NCBI GenBank assembly: GCA_050246115.1
Contig: JBFWWP010000003.1
Span: 124,001 to 188,000, forward strand
Direction of reading: 5' to 3'
DNA from: JBFWWP01 sp050246115
Lineage (GTDB): Bacteria > Planctomycetota > UBA8108 > UBA1146 > JAJFFE01
Length of the DNA stretch: 64,000 nt
The notes under the pieces were generated by a model that saw only the letters and a program-made list of their open reading frames with translations, ran no database searches and had not been told where the DNA came from. How positions within the stretch are numbered: the first letter of the stretch is position 1; each line of letters begins with the position of its first letter. The translations under genes were made by a program, and so were the position numbers. This document shows positions 18,508 through 27,293 of this stretch, one piece after another.

Positions 18508-19824
18508 ATGAGCGAGCTGCATCACGTGGTGATCGTGGGAGGTGGCTTCGGCGGCCTTGCGTGTGCGCGCCATCTGCGGCGCGCGCGCGTCAGGATCACG
18601 CTTCTCGATCGGCGAAACTTCCACCTCTTCCAGCCGCTCCTCTATCAAGTTGCGACGGGTGGACTCTCGCCCGCCAACATCGCTGCCCCGTTGCGCAGCA
18701 TCCTCCGCCGACAGAGGAACTGCCAGGTCCTCCTCGGTGAGGTGCAAGACTTCGACCTCGAGCGCAAGCGGGTCGTGCTCGCGGATGACGAAATCTCCTT
18801 CGACTCGTTGGTGGTCGCGGCCGGAGCGAGCCACAGCTACTTCGGTCATGACGAGTGGAAGGACTTCGCGCCCGGACTCAAGACCGTGGAGGATGCCACG
18901 CGCATTCGAGCGAGGATCTTGCAAGCGTTCGAAGCAGCCGAGCGCGCGTCCGACCCCGTGCGTATCCAAGAACTCTTGACCTTCGTGATCATCGGCGGTG
19001 GCCCAACGGGAGTCGAGCTGGCCGGCGCGATCGCCGAGATCGCTCATCGAACGCTCCGACGGGATTTCCGAACGATCGATCCGAGCTCCGCCAGAGTGTT
19101 GCTGGTCGAAGGGAGCGACCGCGTTCTCGCGAGCTTCAGTCCCAAGTCGTCGGCGCACGCGAGCAGTGCCCTGGAGCGGCTCGGGGTCACCCTTTGCGTC
19201 GGCGCCAAAGTCACCGCCATCGACGCGGATTCGGTTCGTATCGAGCGCCCGGGTCGGGAGCCCGAGGTCGTGCGGAGCCAGTGCGTGCTCTGGGCGGCCG
19301 GCGTGAAGGCGGCGCCCGTGGCTACGAAGCTGGCGCAAGGGGCCGGTGTGAGCGTGGATCGCGCGGGTCGACTCGCGGTGCAGCCCGACCTGACTCTCGC
19401 CGGACATCCCGAGGTCTTCGTCATCGGCGACATGGCCCTCGTCCAAGGGCCGAGCCCCGAGCCCACCCCCGGGGCGACCCCGGCGGCGCTGCCAGGCCTC
19501 GCGCCGGTCGCGATGCAAGAAGGTCGCTACGTGGCGCGGTTGATCCGAGCGCGCCTCGAAGGGCGACGCCTGGCTCCCTTTCGCTACCGCGATCGCGGCA
19601 AGCTAGCCACGGTGGGACGATCGGTCGCCGTCGCCGAGATCGCTCGCTTCGAACTGCGCGGGTACTTCGCTTGGCTCATCTGGCTCTTCGTGCACGTGCT
19701 CGAGATCGTCCAGTTCGAGAGCCGCATCCTCGTCGCGATCCAGTGGGCCTGGAACTACTTCACCTTCAATCGAACGGCCCGACTCATCACCCACTCCGTC
19801 CCGCCGCCGCGCACTGGCCCCTGA
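18508..19824 (+). CDS. ndh: Type II NADH:quinone oxidoreductase (NDH-2)
   Basis: A 438-residue flavoprotein that passes electrons from NADH to quinone without pumping protons. It has an FAD-binding GGGFGGLACARHLRR near residue 10, the NDH-2 motif FHLFQPLLYQVATGGLSPA, a second nucleotide-binding site IIGGGPTGVELAGAIAEI near 160 for NADH, and VFVIGDMA for FAD near 310. The amphipathic/hydrophobic C-terminus (about 380-425) is the membrane-anchoring part. GAAGGGAAG lies just upstream of the ATG. It follows the peptidase gene by 64 bases and may be cotranscribed, though no functional link is obvious. Confidence 0.95.
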   Translation: MSELHHVVIVGGGFGGLACARHLRRARVRITLLDRRNFHLFQPLLYQVATGGLSPANIAAPLRSILRRQRNCQVLLGEVQDFDLERKRVVLADDEISFDSLVVAAGASHSYFGHDEWKDFAPGLKTVEDATRIRARILQAFEAAERASDPVRIQELLTFVIIGGGPTGVELAGAIAEIAHRTLRRDFRTIDPSSARVLLVEGSDRVLASFSPKSSAHASSALERLGVTLCVGAKVTAIDADSVRIERPGREPEVVRSQCVLWAAGVKAAPVATKLAQGAGVSVDRAGRLAVQPDLTLAGHPEVFVIGDMALVQGPSPEPTPGATPAALPGLAPVAMQEGRYVARLIRARLEGRRLAPFRYRDRGKLATVGRSVAVAEIARFELRGYFAWLIWLFVHVLEIVQFESRILVAIQWAWNYFTFNRTARLITHSVPPPRTGP

Positions 19825-19844
19825 ACAAGCGCATGGCCCCCATC

Positions 19845-19876
19845 CGTCAGGATGGCGTGGCGTCAGGATAGCGTGG
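19845..19876 (+). repeat. Tandem 16-bp repeat between ndh and the carbonic anhydrase gene
   Basis: Two 16-base copies (19845-19860 and 19861-19876) differ at one position. The first overlaps a small inverted repeat, CCATCC-GTCA-GGATGG, at 19840-19855. The site lies just after the ndh stop and before the convergent carbonic anhydrase stop, so the hairpin may be a weak terminator; no clear U-tract follows. Confidence 0.5.
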
Positions 19877-19927
19877 AGCGACGAAGCCATTGTCCGGGGG
19901 GAGGTTCGCGCGGCGGCTAGCCGTCGC

Positions 19928-20584
19928 TCAAATCGCGTGCGGACCTGCGCTCACGCCGAGGTCGGGCACGCCCTCGAAGAAGTCCACCGCGCCAGACTCG
20001 AGGCAGTACTCGGCTCCGACGATGAGGAGCCCCTCCTGTTCGACGAGTCGCTCCAAGACCTCGGAGCCGTGCCGCAGGTGATGGACCGATGTGCGGATGT
20101 TCGCGCGCACCGCGTCCCGCACGAGCGTCTCGGACGACAGCTTCGCTTCCGGGGTCACCAAGTCCTCGAGCGACGGTCGAATTCGGTCGACGATCGAGCG
20201 CAGGTTGGGGGACTGCTCGGCCGAAGGTCGTGCGAGCTCTTCGAGCGTCGCGAGGATCGCCCCGCAATTGGAATGGCCCAGGACGACCACCAGGCGACTC
20301 CCGTAGCGCGAGGCCGCGAACTCCACGCTCCCGACTTGAGACGGAGCCACGATGTTTCCAGCCACGCGAATCACGAACAGGTCACCCAACCCCTGATCGA
20401 ACACCATCTCGGCCGGCACCCGCGAGTCGGAGCAACCGAGGATGATCGCGAACGGCTCCTGCCCCGCCGCCAGAGCGCGACGACGAGTTTGACTCATGAG
20501 CGTATCGAGACTCACGACATCCGACAGAAACCGGCGATTGCCGTCGCGCAGGCGAGCTAGGGCATCGAGCGCTGGAATCAGAAT
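19928..20584 (-). CDS. Beta-class carbonic anhydrase, start codon unusual
   Basis: This roughly 218-residue enzyme interconverts CO2 and bicarbonate. The zinc ligands and catalytic dyad lie in GCSDSRVPAEMVFDQGLGD (Cys, Asp-Arg) and VLGHSNCGAI (His, Cys). Family homology begins at LIPALDALARLRDGNRRF, yet no ATG, GTG or TTG lies there. A perfect AGGAGG at 20594-20599 points to ATT at 20584 (9-base spacing) or CTG at 20581 (12-base spacing). An in-frame TTG farther upstream would add a non-homologous tail. So the gene uses a rare start codon or its start has mutated. It converges with ndh. Confidence 0.88.
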   Translation of the reverse strand: MLIPALDALARLRDGNRRFLSDVVSLDTLMSQTRRRALAAGQEPFAIILGCSDSRVPAEMVFDQGLGDLFVIRVAGNIVAPSQVGSVEFAASRYGSRLVVVLGHSNCGAILATLEELARPSAEQSPNLRSIVDRIRPSLEDLVTPEAKLSSETLVRDAVRANIRTSVHHLRHGSEVLERLVEQEGLLIVGAEYCLESGAVDFFEGVPDLGVSAGPHAI

Positions 20585-20954
20585 GGCTAGAGCCCTCCTC
20601 GATGAAGTGAAGCCACTGTCAACCGCGGCCAGCCGCCGACTATAACCGCGATCACCTGTCCCGATCAAACTTCCTTTCCCCCCAAGCGAGTCCAGCCGCC
20701 GCGCCCCGCCAGGAGATCCAGGCAACGTGTTCGACCACTGCCGGCGACGCAAGTGTCTCGCCGCCTTTGTTCGGTCAACCCATGCTGGTCGATTCGCTGT
20801 GGAGTGACGACGGGCCGGGGCTGCTCGGCGGGTGTACGGTCCAGGCGGGGTCGTCGACACGGAGAGCTTGGCCGACTACGATCGTGACCCGCGGGGAGTC
20901 GTGGCTGCGGGTTCGGGCTGACATGCCGCGGCGGCGATACGAGAGGAGAGAGTC
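20585..20954. other. Divergent intergenic region between carbonic anhydrase and a lipoprotein gene
   Basis: Apart from the ribosome binding site at 20594-20599 I see no supported feature. Promoters for both flanking genes must lie here. No open frame has homology-like character. Confidence 0.4.
20594..20599 (-). promoter_or_regulatory. Consensus ribosome binding site of the carbonic anhydrase gene
   Basis: AGGAGG on the minus strand lies 9 bases before ATT 20584 and 12 before CTG 20581. It is the main evidence that translation starts at a non-standard codon here and not at a remote TTG. Confidence 0.6.
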
Positions 20955-21566
20955 ATGGGGTCGTTCGGTCGTCTCGTGTGGATCGGTGCGCTCGTGCCTC
21001 TCGTTGTCGGTTGCGCTGGGACGGCAGCGGTCGGGCTGCGCCCCATGGACTTGAAGCTCGAGGGGCCGAACGGGGCCACTGTTTGGCAGTTGGAGCGAGG
21101 ACAGGGCGGACTCGATCTCGAGGATGCGAAGTCGGCTACGGTGACGCAGTTTCGGCTCGACGGGGACGTGATTCGATTTCGCCGGGGCGCGAGCGATCTG
21201 GCCGTGGTGCGACAACCGGGGGAGGTGCCGGAGTTCCACGTGGTGCTCGCCGATAGCGAGGCGCCAGAGTACGTCTTTCGCCGCGAGCCCGATGGAGACT
21301 TTCGGCTCGAGCAGCGCGGCGCGGTGATCGCCAAGGTCAAGGCGCGCGACTACGGCTACAAGATCGAGCCTGCCGACGGTTCCGAGCGCAAGCTGCGCGT
21401 GAAACCGGACAAGATTCTGCTGCGCAATGCGGCAGACGAGGAGGTGTTGTCCACGAAGTCCGTCGTCGCACCGCTTGGCGTGGCCTGTTTCGGCATCGAC
21501 GAGATCCCGATCGAGGTGCGGGCGGCGCTTTGTATCGCTGTGTGGCAGTGGCGTGCTGAGAGCTAG
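20955..21566 (+). CDS. Hypothetical lipoprotein
   Basis: This 203-residue protein starts with a short signal ending in a lipobox, LVVGCAG (cysteine at about residue 20), so it should be a lipid-anchored envelope protein. The mature part is rich in charged residues and has regular short strand-like repeats (for example KLEGPNGATVWQLE and YKIEPADGSERKLRVK), suggesting a small all-beta fold. A ribosome binding site GAGGAGAGAG precedes the ATG. I do not recognise the family. It converges with the beta-helix lipoprotein gene, ending 29 bases from it, and is probably a separate transcription unit. Confidence 0.75.
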   Translation: MGSFGRLVWIGALVPLVVGCAGTAAVGLRPMDLKLEGPNGATVWQLERGQGGLDLEDAKSATVTQFRLDGDVIRFRRGASDLAVVRQPGEVPEFHVVLADSEAPEYVFRREPDGDFRLEQRGAVIAKVKARDYGYKIEPADGSERKLRVKPDKILLRNAADEEVLSTKSVVAPLGVACFGIDEIPIEVRAALCIAVWQWRAES

Positions 21567-21595
21567 ACCGAGCCGCGCCTCGTTCTGCGGATGAC

Positions 21596-24427
21596 TCAGT
21601 CCACGAACAGGGCAAGCCGATAGGTGTGATCGACCGATCCGGCGGCAACAACGCTGTTCACCTGGACGAAGACATCTTGCCGGTTCGGCGCCGTGTAGGC
21701 CGGTAGGAACGGATCGACGTCGTTCGGCGGAGCCGCCGTTCCCGACGCCAGCACCGTGGCGCCGTCCGACGCGAGGAGCACGGCCCTCGCGACGAGCGGA
21801 CTCTCGTCGCGACCCGCGATGACCTCGACTCGCAAGGTCTGGCCCGCCATCAGCGTCAGACGATACACGTCCACATCGCCCGGATTGCCGATGCTGCCGG
21901 TGCCGAGCGCCGGCAGGTTCGCGAGGGCCTGCGCGGCTGCCGGCGTGCCGTTCACGTCCACGGGCGACGAGTCTGCATCGACGAACGCATCGGCGCCGGT
22001 GTAGTCCAGCAACAGATGCTCCTGGATTTCCTCGTCGGTTGCGTCCGGTCGGGGAACGAACTCGAGTGTGAGTGGGTCGCCGGCGTGGATCAGGCGCGGC
22101 CCGTTCTGTGGGGACAGCGACACCAATCCGATCCGCAGCTCATCGTCGACCACGATCACGCTCGCGTCGTGCACGGATCCATTCACGAGCACGCGCACTC
22201 GGTCGGCAGCGTCCGGGGTGAGCACACGGTTGAACCCAACCCGCCAGAAGCCCTCCGTGACGAGAAAGCCGGGAGCCGGCTGCACGCGCACGAGCTCCAG
22301 TCGCTCGTCCGGTCCCAGGGCCGTCTCCACGCCGACGTTGCCTGGCGTTGCGCCGCCGACTGGGCCCAGGTCCGCGACGGTACCGTCGCGATCACGCTCG
22401 AGGGAATCGCCGGCATCGATCGCCGGACTGCCCACGAGCAAGCCTTCGCGCTCTCTCACGTCCTGGCTTGCCGAGAAGCGAGCGACGAGCGTACCACTCG
22501 TGACCGCGCCCGGATCCGGGTCGACCGCCAGCGTGCCGCCACCAACTGCGACCACGCGGCGCGCCGTGCCGTCATCGGCGACTTCCAGCGTGTCGCCAAC
22601 GCTCCAGTCCTGCGCCTGAGAGACCACCACGAGGTCCCCAACCGACTGACCTGCCGTGAACGAGAGCGCAAGCGCCTCGTTCTCGAGGCCGGGATCGCCG
22701 GTGAGATTGCCGGGCCCAGGAACCGGCGCCACATCGCCGCGAAGAAGCGTGTGGCGCAAGCGCGTTGCGTCGAACGCGAGGCCGTGGTCGAGGATCAAAC
22801 TGTTGACGACGTCGACGTAGGCCCGCGGCGCCACGATCGCCGGGCCACCGTTCGCGCGCAGGAGCGTGTGACGCACCTCGACCCCCAGCAAGCCATCGAC
22901 GACGACACCTCCGAGCCGATTGCCGAGCACCCGATCGTGGGAGATCCGAACCCACGGACCATCACTCGTCCCCAACAGGCGCACGCCCGCGCCCCGGTTC
23001 GCGGAGATCACGTTGCGAGCAATGCGCAGGTAGGCTGCCGCGTCGCCGTCGAAGAGGACTCCGTCCGCCAGGTTGTCACGAATCGCGTTGTCGTCGATCC
23101 GCACCCGCAGGTCGATGTCGTCGCCGTTCTCGAAGTCGACGTCGATCTGGATGCCACTCAGTCGGCTGCCGACGATCTCGTTGTTGCGAATGGCGATGCG
23201 AACCCTACCGTCCGCGCTCGCCGTCGGGTCGATCTCCGAGATCTCGGCGACGTCGAGGTCGATGCCTTCGTCCCCGCTGTTCTCGATCCGGTTGCGGGTG
23301 ATGTCCAGCCGTGCGCGCTCACCGGCCTGCGCGAAGATCCACTGGCTTTCGATCCCCTCGTTGGCGCTGTCCCGAATCCGGTTGTTGTCGATGCGCAGGT
23401 CGGGCGTGCCGGATAGCAGGATCCCCTCTCCGCCCGCGCGCGCGATCGTGCACCGGCCGATGAGACCTCGGATCCACCCATCGTCGTCGGCATGGGATCG
23501 AAGCTCGATCCCCTGATTCAGCACATCGCGCACCTCGACGTTCGTGATACGAAGCTCGATATCCTCCGCCAGTACTCCAGAAACTGCGGTGCGATTGCCG
23601 GAGAGCACCGCGCCGTCGAGCACGACCGGCACCACGCCCGGGAGGATCTGGACCACGTCGACCGAGAACGGGGTGAAGACCTCGGTCACGAACGTCGTGG
23701 GATCGCGTTCGGCAAAGTCCGCACGGAAGCCGGCGTAGAGGGACATTCCCGGGAACAGAAACAAGTTCTCGGAGTAGCCGCCTTGGGCGACGTAGATGTT
23801 CACGCCCGCACCCACGCTCGCGCTGATCGCTTGCAGGATCGTCGAGTACGCCGACTGCGGAGTCAGCCCATCGCTGGGACCGGACGCACCGGCGGACACG
23901 TACCGGACCGGGTTCGGGACGGCGAGCCACTCGACGTCGTTGGGATCCTCGTTGCCGTCGCGGTCGACGGCGCGGACGATGGCGTACACGGCTTCGCCGT
24001 TGGTCAGGGAACCGATGGCAGCGGAAGTCGCGCCCGGCGCCGTGACGACGGCGGGTGACGTGAAGTCGTAGTCACCGGAGACCGCGGCGAGGTAGAGGCG
24101 ATAAGCGAGTTCGTCGGCAGGATCGACATCGTCCGACGCCGGGTCCCACTGGAAAGTCACCGTCCCGTCCCCGGCGACCATCGACGTGATTCCGCCGAAG
24201 AGCGGATGCTCGACCACGACCTGCGACGAGACATCGACCCCGACATCGAGCTCCGGCACACTCGGCACGAACGGGGCGGGATCCTCCGCATCGAAACGAC
24301 CCTGACACCCTGCCAGCAGAAGTACGACGAGACCGATGAGCCACGCGCGCCAGCCGCGTGTCGGCACAGCCGGTCGCGGTACGCGCCAAGGCACCGACGA
24401 AGCCGGGTGGAACTCTCTCTTCCCCAT
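21596..24427 (-). CDS. Large beta-helix surface lipoprotein, last gene of the glycan operon
   Basis: This 943-residue protein has a lipobox signal (VVLLLAGCQG) and so should be lipid-anchored and exported. After an FN3-like strand region (about 60-150, TVTFQWDPASDD) comes a right-handed parallel beta-helix of many short N/D-rich turns (about 170-530, for example LRIDNNRIRDSANEGIE, LDITRNRIENSGDEGID). The helix is of the pectate-lyase/NosD type, which often binds or cleaves polysaccharide. A C-terminal beta domain resembles pre-peptidase C-terminal modules (DVDVYRLTLMAGQTLRVEV). The ATG at 24427 overlaps the upstream stop as TGATG; an in-frame ATG at 24439 is possible. It resembles the protein encoded at 37374-39569. 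Carbohydrate modification is inference; no catalytic residues can be named. Confidence 0.85.
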   Translation of the reverse strand: MGKREFHPASSVPWRVPRPAVPTRGWRAWLIGLVVLLLAGCQGRFDAEDPAPFVPSVPELDVGVDVSSQVVVEHPLFGGITSMVAGDGTVTFQWDPASDDVDPADELAYRLYLAAVSGDYDFTSPAVVTAPGATSAAIGSLTNGEAVYAIVRAVDRDGNEDPNDVEWLAVPNPVRYVSAGASGPSDGLTPQSAYSTILQAISASVGAGVNIYVAQGGYSENLFLFPGMSLYAGFRADFAERDPTTFVTEVFTPFSVDVVQILPGVVPVVLDGAVLSGNRTAVSGVLAEDIELRITNVEVRDVLNQGIELRSHADDDGWIRGLIGRCTIARAGGEGILLSGTPDLRIDNNRIRDSANEGIESQWIFAQAGERARLDITRNRIENSGDEGIDLDVAEISEIDPTASADGRVRIAIRNNEIVGSRLSGIQIDVDFENGDDIDLRVRIDDNAIRDNLADGVLFDGDAAAYLRIARNVISANRGAGVRLLGTSDGPWVRISHDRVLGNRLGGVVVDGLLGVEVRHTLLRANGGPAIVAPRAYVDVVNSLILDHGLAFDATRLRHTLLRGDVAPVPGPGNLTGDPGLENEALALSFTAGQSVGDLVVVSQAQDWSVGDTLEVADDGTARRVVAVGGGTLAVDPDPGAVTSGTLVARFSASQDVREREGLLVGSPAIDAGDSLERDRDGTVADLGPVGGATPGNVGVETALGPDERLELVRVQPAPGFLVTEGFWRVGFNRVLTPDAADRVRVLVNGSVHDASVIVVDDELRIGLVSLSPQNGPRLIHAGDPLTLEFVPRPDATDEEIQEHLLLDYTGADAFVDADSSPVDVNGTPAAAQALANLPALGTGSIGNPGDVDVYRLTLMAGQTLRVEVIAGRDESPLVARAVLLASDGATVLASGTAAPPNDVDPFLPAYTAPNRQDVFVQVNSVVAAGSVDHTYRLALFVD

Positions 24428-26226
24428 CAGAAGTTCCATTCCATCTGCACGCCGAGCCAGAAAGCGGGGCGGTCGCTCTCGCCGAAGGCACGCCCGGGTA
24501 TGAAGTAGCCGACGTCGATCTCGACATCCAAGTGCCGGAAGAGTTTGTCGAGGCCGATGATCAGATCGATCTCTTCACCGATGTCGACGTCGAATCCGGT
24601 CGGCGACTCGCGCAAGCTGCTATCCCGAAGGAAGTCCGCCGCCGCGTGCTGGCGGTACCGGTGGTACACCAAGTCCAGGGACGCCCATTCTACCGGCTTG
24701 ACGCCGATCGCAAGGGTCAGAACGTGGAGGTTCGACAGCTCCGGGTCCAGGAGCTCGCCGTAGTACGAGAACGAAGCCACGCCGAACATCCGGGCCGTGT
24801 TGTCGTGCAGTCCGGTCTGACGATAGTTGCGATCGCTGCGCCCGGAGCTCTTGCGATCTCCGGTCGCAAAGGCGTACGCCGCGTACGCATACGGCCGCAG
24901 CGGCAAATGCCGGGCCTGGTACCCGACCCCGACATCGCCCGCGTGCGCCGTGATCTCTCCGCGCCCGTTCACGCCGTCGAGATAGGAGTAGTCCAGCCAG
25001 TACCGAACGGACTTCTCGTGGCGCCCCATGGCACGCAGGCCGACGTAGAACGGCGAATCGTCGCGATCGGATCGATCCTGGACATCGATCACATAGGCGG
25101 CGAAGTGCGACTTGGGAGCGTAGTGCCACCGCAAGGTCAGGAACTGGTAGGTCGTCTCGTCCCGCCCACGGGGCTCATCGGCCAGATACGATCCCACCGC
25201 GTACTCGACCTCGAACGGATCGGGGCGCCAGTACACGCGCACGGCGTCGAGGTTCTCGTCGTAGAGCCACTCCCGCGGCTCGTCGAAGTCTTGGCGCCCG
25301 AGGTGCAGCGCCACGGGCAGATCGAAGATGTCTTCCCAGTAGACATTGAGCTCCTCGAGTTGCGTCTGTTCCTCGAGATCCAAGTCGCGCTCCTCGTCGG
25401 CCAGGACATATCCCTTGGCCGAGCGCATCTTGGCGAACGCATAAGCGGTCGGAGCGAGATCGAGCCGGGCTTCCAGGATCGTGCTGGTGTCGAGGACCGT
25501 GGTGTCTTCGTTGTCGCCGGCATCGAGGTCGTAGTCGTCCTTGTACTCGAGGTCGAGCTGTACCTCCCCGCCGAGCGTAAGCCGCCCGAAGAGAACCAAT
25601 TGCTCGGCCGGACGTTGTTCGTCGACATCGACGAACGGACGGTCTGCTCGCTGCTTCTGGTGCAGCGCCGACTCGATGACGGTCGTGTCATCGACGATGC
25701 ACGGCACACCGAGCAGCACGATGCGCTGGGTCTCGTCGCCGAGCACCTCGCTCGCCTCGACGAACGCCTCGATCTCGATCTGCCGTTCCTGTGCCTTGCG
25801 ATCGACGTCGATCTGGAGTGCGCGACACCGTAACGGAGCGATGATCTCGACCTCGATCTTCAGTCGCCAGTCGGTGCGCAGTTCGGCGAGTTCGTAGGAG
25901 TCGTCGCTGCCGGCCTCTCCTTCGTCGATATCGACATCGGGCGGAACCTCGATGATGAACGGAGGCATGTGGATGAGGCGCGCGGTCAGGTCGAAGCTCA
26001 CAGCGAACCCCTTGACCTCGGGATGGGAGTCGGGCTCCTCCCGCACGAGTCGGACGACACGAATCGCACCGCCATCCCATACGCCGTCGACCTCGATGCG
26101 ATCCGACACGCGGATGCTCTCGCTGCCGAGTGCGCGCGCATCGAATCCCGCCATCGCCACTGCCAGCGCCACCAAGATGGGGGTAGCCCGGCCCGAACCC
26201 TGACGTACGAGTCGTCGCCAAATCAC
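24427..26226 (-). CDS. AlgE-like outer-membrane beta-barrel (alginate export family)
   Basis: This 599-residue protein has a signal-like hydrophobic N-terminus (PILVALAVAMAGF) and a soluble acidic N-terminal domain (about 40-190, starting RVSDRIEVDGVWDGG). The rest, to residue 599, shows alternating amphipathic strands ending in WLGVQMEWNF with a terminal phenylalanine, as expected for a beta-barrel. Strands such as YAFAKMRSAKGY and LHLGRQDFDEPREWLYDENLDAV resemble the alginate-export porin family. The start GTG 26226 overlaps the previous stop as GTGA, and the stop overlaps the next gene. Its place in an operon with glycosyltransferases and an ABC exporter suggests that it conducts a saccharide across the outer membrane. 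Confidence 0.8.
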   Translation of the reverse strand: MIWRRLVRQGSGRATPILVALAVAMAGFDARALGSESIRVSDRIEVDGVWDGGAIRVVRLVREEPDSHPEVKGFAVSFDLTARLIHMPPFIIEVPPDVDIDEGEAGSDDSYELAELRTDWRLKIEVEIIAPLRCRALQIDVDRKAQERQIEIEAFVEASEVLGDETQRIVLLGVPCIVDDTTVIESALHQKQRADRPFVDVDEQRPAEQLVLFGRLTLGGEVQLDLEYKDDYDLDAGDNEDTTVLDTSTILEARLDLAPTAYAFAKMRSAKGYVLADEERDLDLEEQTQLEELNVYWEDIFDLPVALHLGRQDFDEPREWLYDENLDAVRVYWRPDPFEVEYAVGSYLADEPRGRDETTYQFLTLRWHYAPKSHFAAYVIDVQDRSDRDDSPFYVGLRAMGRHEKSVRYWLDYSYLDGVNGRGEITAHAGDVGVGYQARHLPLRPYAYAAYAFATGDRKSSGRSDRNYRQTGLHDNTARMFGVASFSYYGELLDPELSNLHVLTLAIGVKPVEWASLDLVYHRYRQHAAADFLRDSSLRESPTGFDVDIGEEIDLIIGLDKLFRHLDVEIDVGYFIPGRAFGESDRPAFWLGVQMEWNF

Positions 26227-27293
26227 AGGATACCGCCCCACTCTCCTTCGGACCGCAAGGCGCTCCCGGCCGACGACGTCAGCTCCTCGAGTAGCCCCGA
26301 ACGGTGACTGCGCCGACCATAGACAAGTGCCAGTCGAGCGAGTGCCGCCGCCGTCCACACCGCGAGGGGTTGCCGGGAGGCGGCGCCATAGCCGCTGGCG
26401 ATCTCGGCCGCCACCTCGCTCCACGGCAGCTCCAGTCCCTGGAGCGCGCGGAGGCGGGCGTGCGCGAGCAGGTTCCCGCGGTCGAGCTCGATCGGCGCCA
26501 CGGCGCAGAGGTCGAGGTCGATGAGGGTGCCCCCCGATAGGTCGCAGAGAAGCTGCTTGTCGTGCAGATCACGGTGGGCCACGACCCACTGGGGCGTCGG
26601 CAGCGACTCGAGCTCCCGGCGTACGAGATCGACGAGTCCACGGAGCCCGGCAGGAAGGCGTGACCGCGTCCGCACGCAGCGCTCGCACTCGGTGGCGAGC
26701 ACGAGCGCTTCCTCGGACGCGCCGTGCCGCTCCAGGCCCGTCGGGATCGGCGCTCGCGCGAGCCAATCGAGAAGCTGCGAAAGCAGAGCACCATCCTCGC
26801 GCGCGCCGGCGCCTCGAACCCAACGATCGTGCATGGCTTCCCCCGTCACGTGCTGGAGCTGCAACGCGAGGGTATCGTCATCCCACCCGAGGACGCGCGG
26901 AACGCGCCACGAAACCCCAGGAGCCGAAGACTCCGCGAGCGCACACCAACGCATTCGCTGCGATGTCTCACGGCGGTACAGCTTGGCGATGAACCTCGAG
27001 CCGCGACGCGACACGCGAAACACCATTCGTCGCTCGAAGCGATGGGCGAGGAGCTCGACCGTGTGACCCACGCGGAGCCACTGCGAAACCACCTCGGCCG
27101 CCCGCGGGAGTCCCGGATCCTGAAAGGGACTCAGCGGTCGGAGTTCTCCGGAGGCATCCACTGAGCACCACCCCCCCGCCTCTTCCTGTGCAAACCAACC
27201 ACCACCGCGCCCCTCGTCCACGCGACGCCACGTCGAGTTCGCGAGCGCCTCCGCGAGCGGCGGCAGCAGGCCGTTCGTCCAGAGCCAACTCAT
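26223..27293 (-). CDS. APH-fold phosphotransferase (second of pair)
   Basis: This 356-residue protein has the aminoglycoside phosphotransferase/choline kinase fold. Visible are a probable ATP-binding lysine in RGSRFIAKLYRR, the Brenner-type catalytic loop VVAHRDLHDKQLL, and the metal-binding LIDLDLCAV. Such kinases phosphorylate a hydroxyl on a small molecule or sugar; in glycan operons they can decorate lipid-linked sugars. It lacks a signal peptide and should act in the cytoplasm. Its ATG overlaps the upstream stop as ATGA and its own stop overlaps the next start. The first 100 residues are tryptophan- and glycine-rich and not recognisable. The substrate is unknown; antibiotic resistance is unlikely given the context. 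Confidence 0.82.
   Translation of the reverse strand: MSWLWTNGLLPPLAEALANSTWRRVDEGRGGGWFAQEEAGGWCSVDASGELRPLSPFQDPGLPRAAEVVSQWLRVGHTVELLAHRFERRMVFRVSRRGSRFIAKLYRRETSQRMRWCALAESSAPGVSWRVPRVLGWDDDTLALQLQHVTGEAMHDRWVRGAGAREDGALLSQLLDWLARAPIPTGLERHGASEEALVLATECERCVRTRSRLPAGLRGLVDLVRRELESLPTPQWVVAHRDLHDKQLLCDLSGGTLIDLDLCAVAPIELDRGNLLAHARLRALQGLELPWSEVAAEIASGYGAASRQPLAVWTAAALARLALVYGRRSHRSGLLEELTSSAGSALRSEGEWGGIL

Noticed and set aside
22016..23416. Open frame of 466 codons antisense to the beta-helix lipoprotein
   Set aside because: Its translation is rich in V, D, R and H without any fold signature, whereas the minus strand has a signal peptide and regular helix turns.
24358..25833. Open frame of 491 codons antisense to the AlgE-like gene
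   Set aside because: The regular VE/VD pattern mirrors the acidic barrel sequence on the other strand; no start signal or family match.
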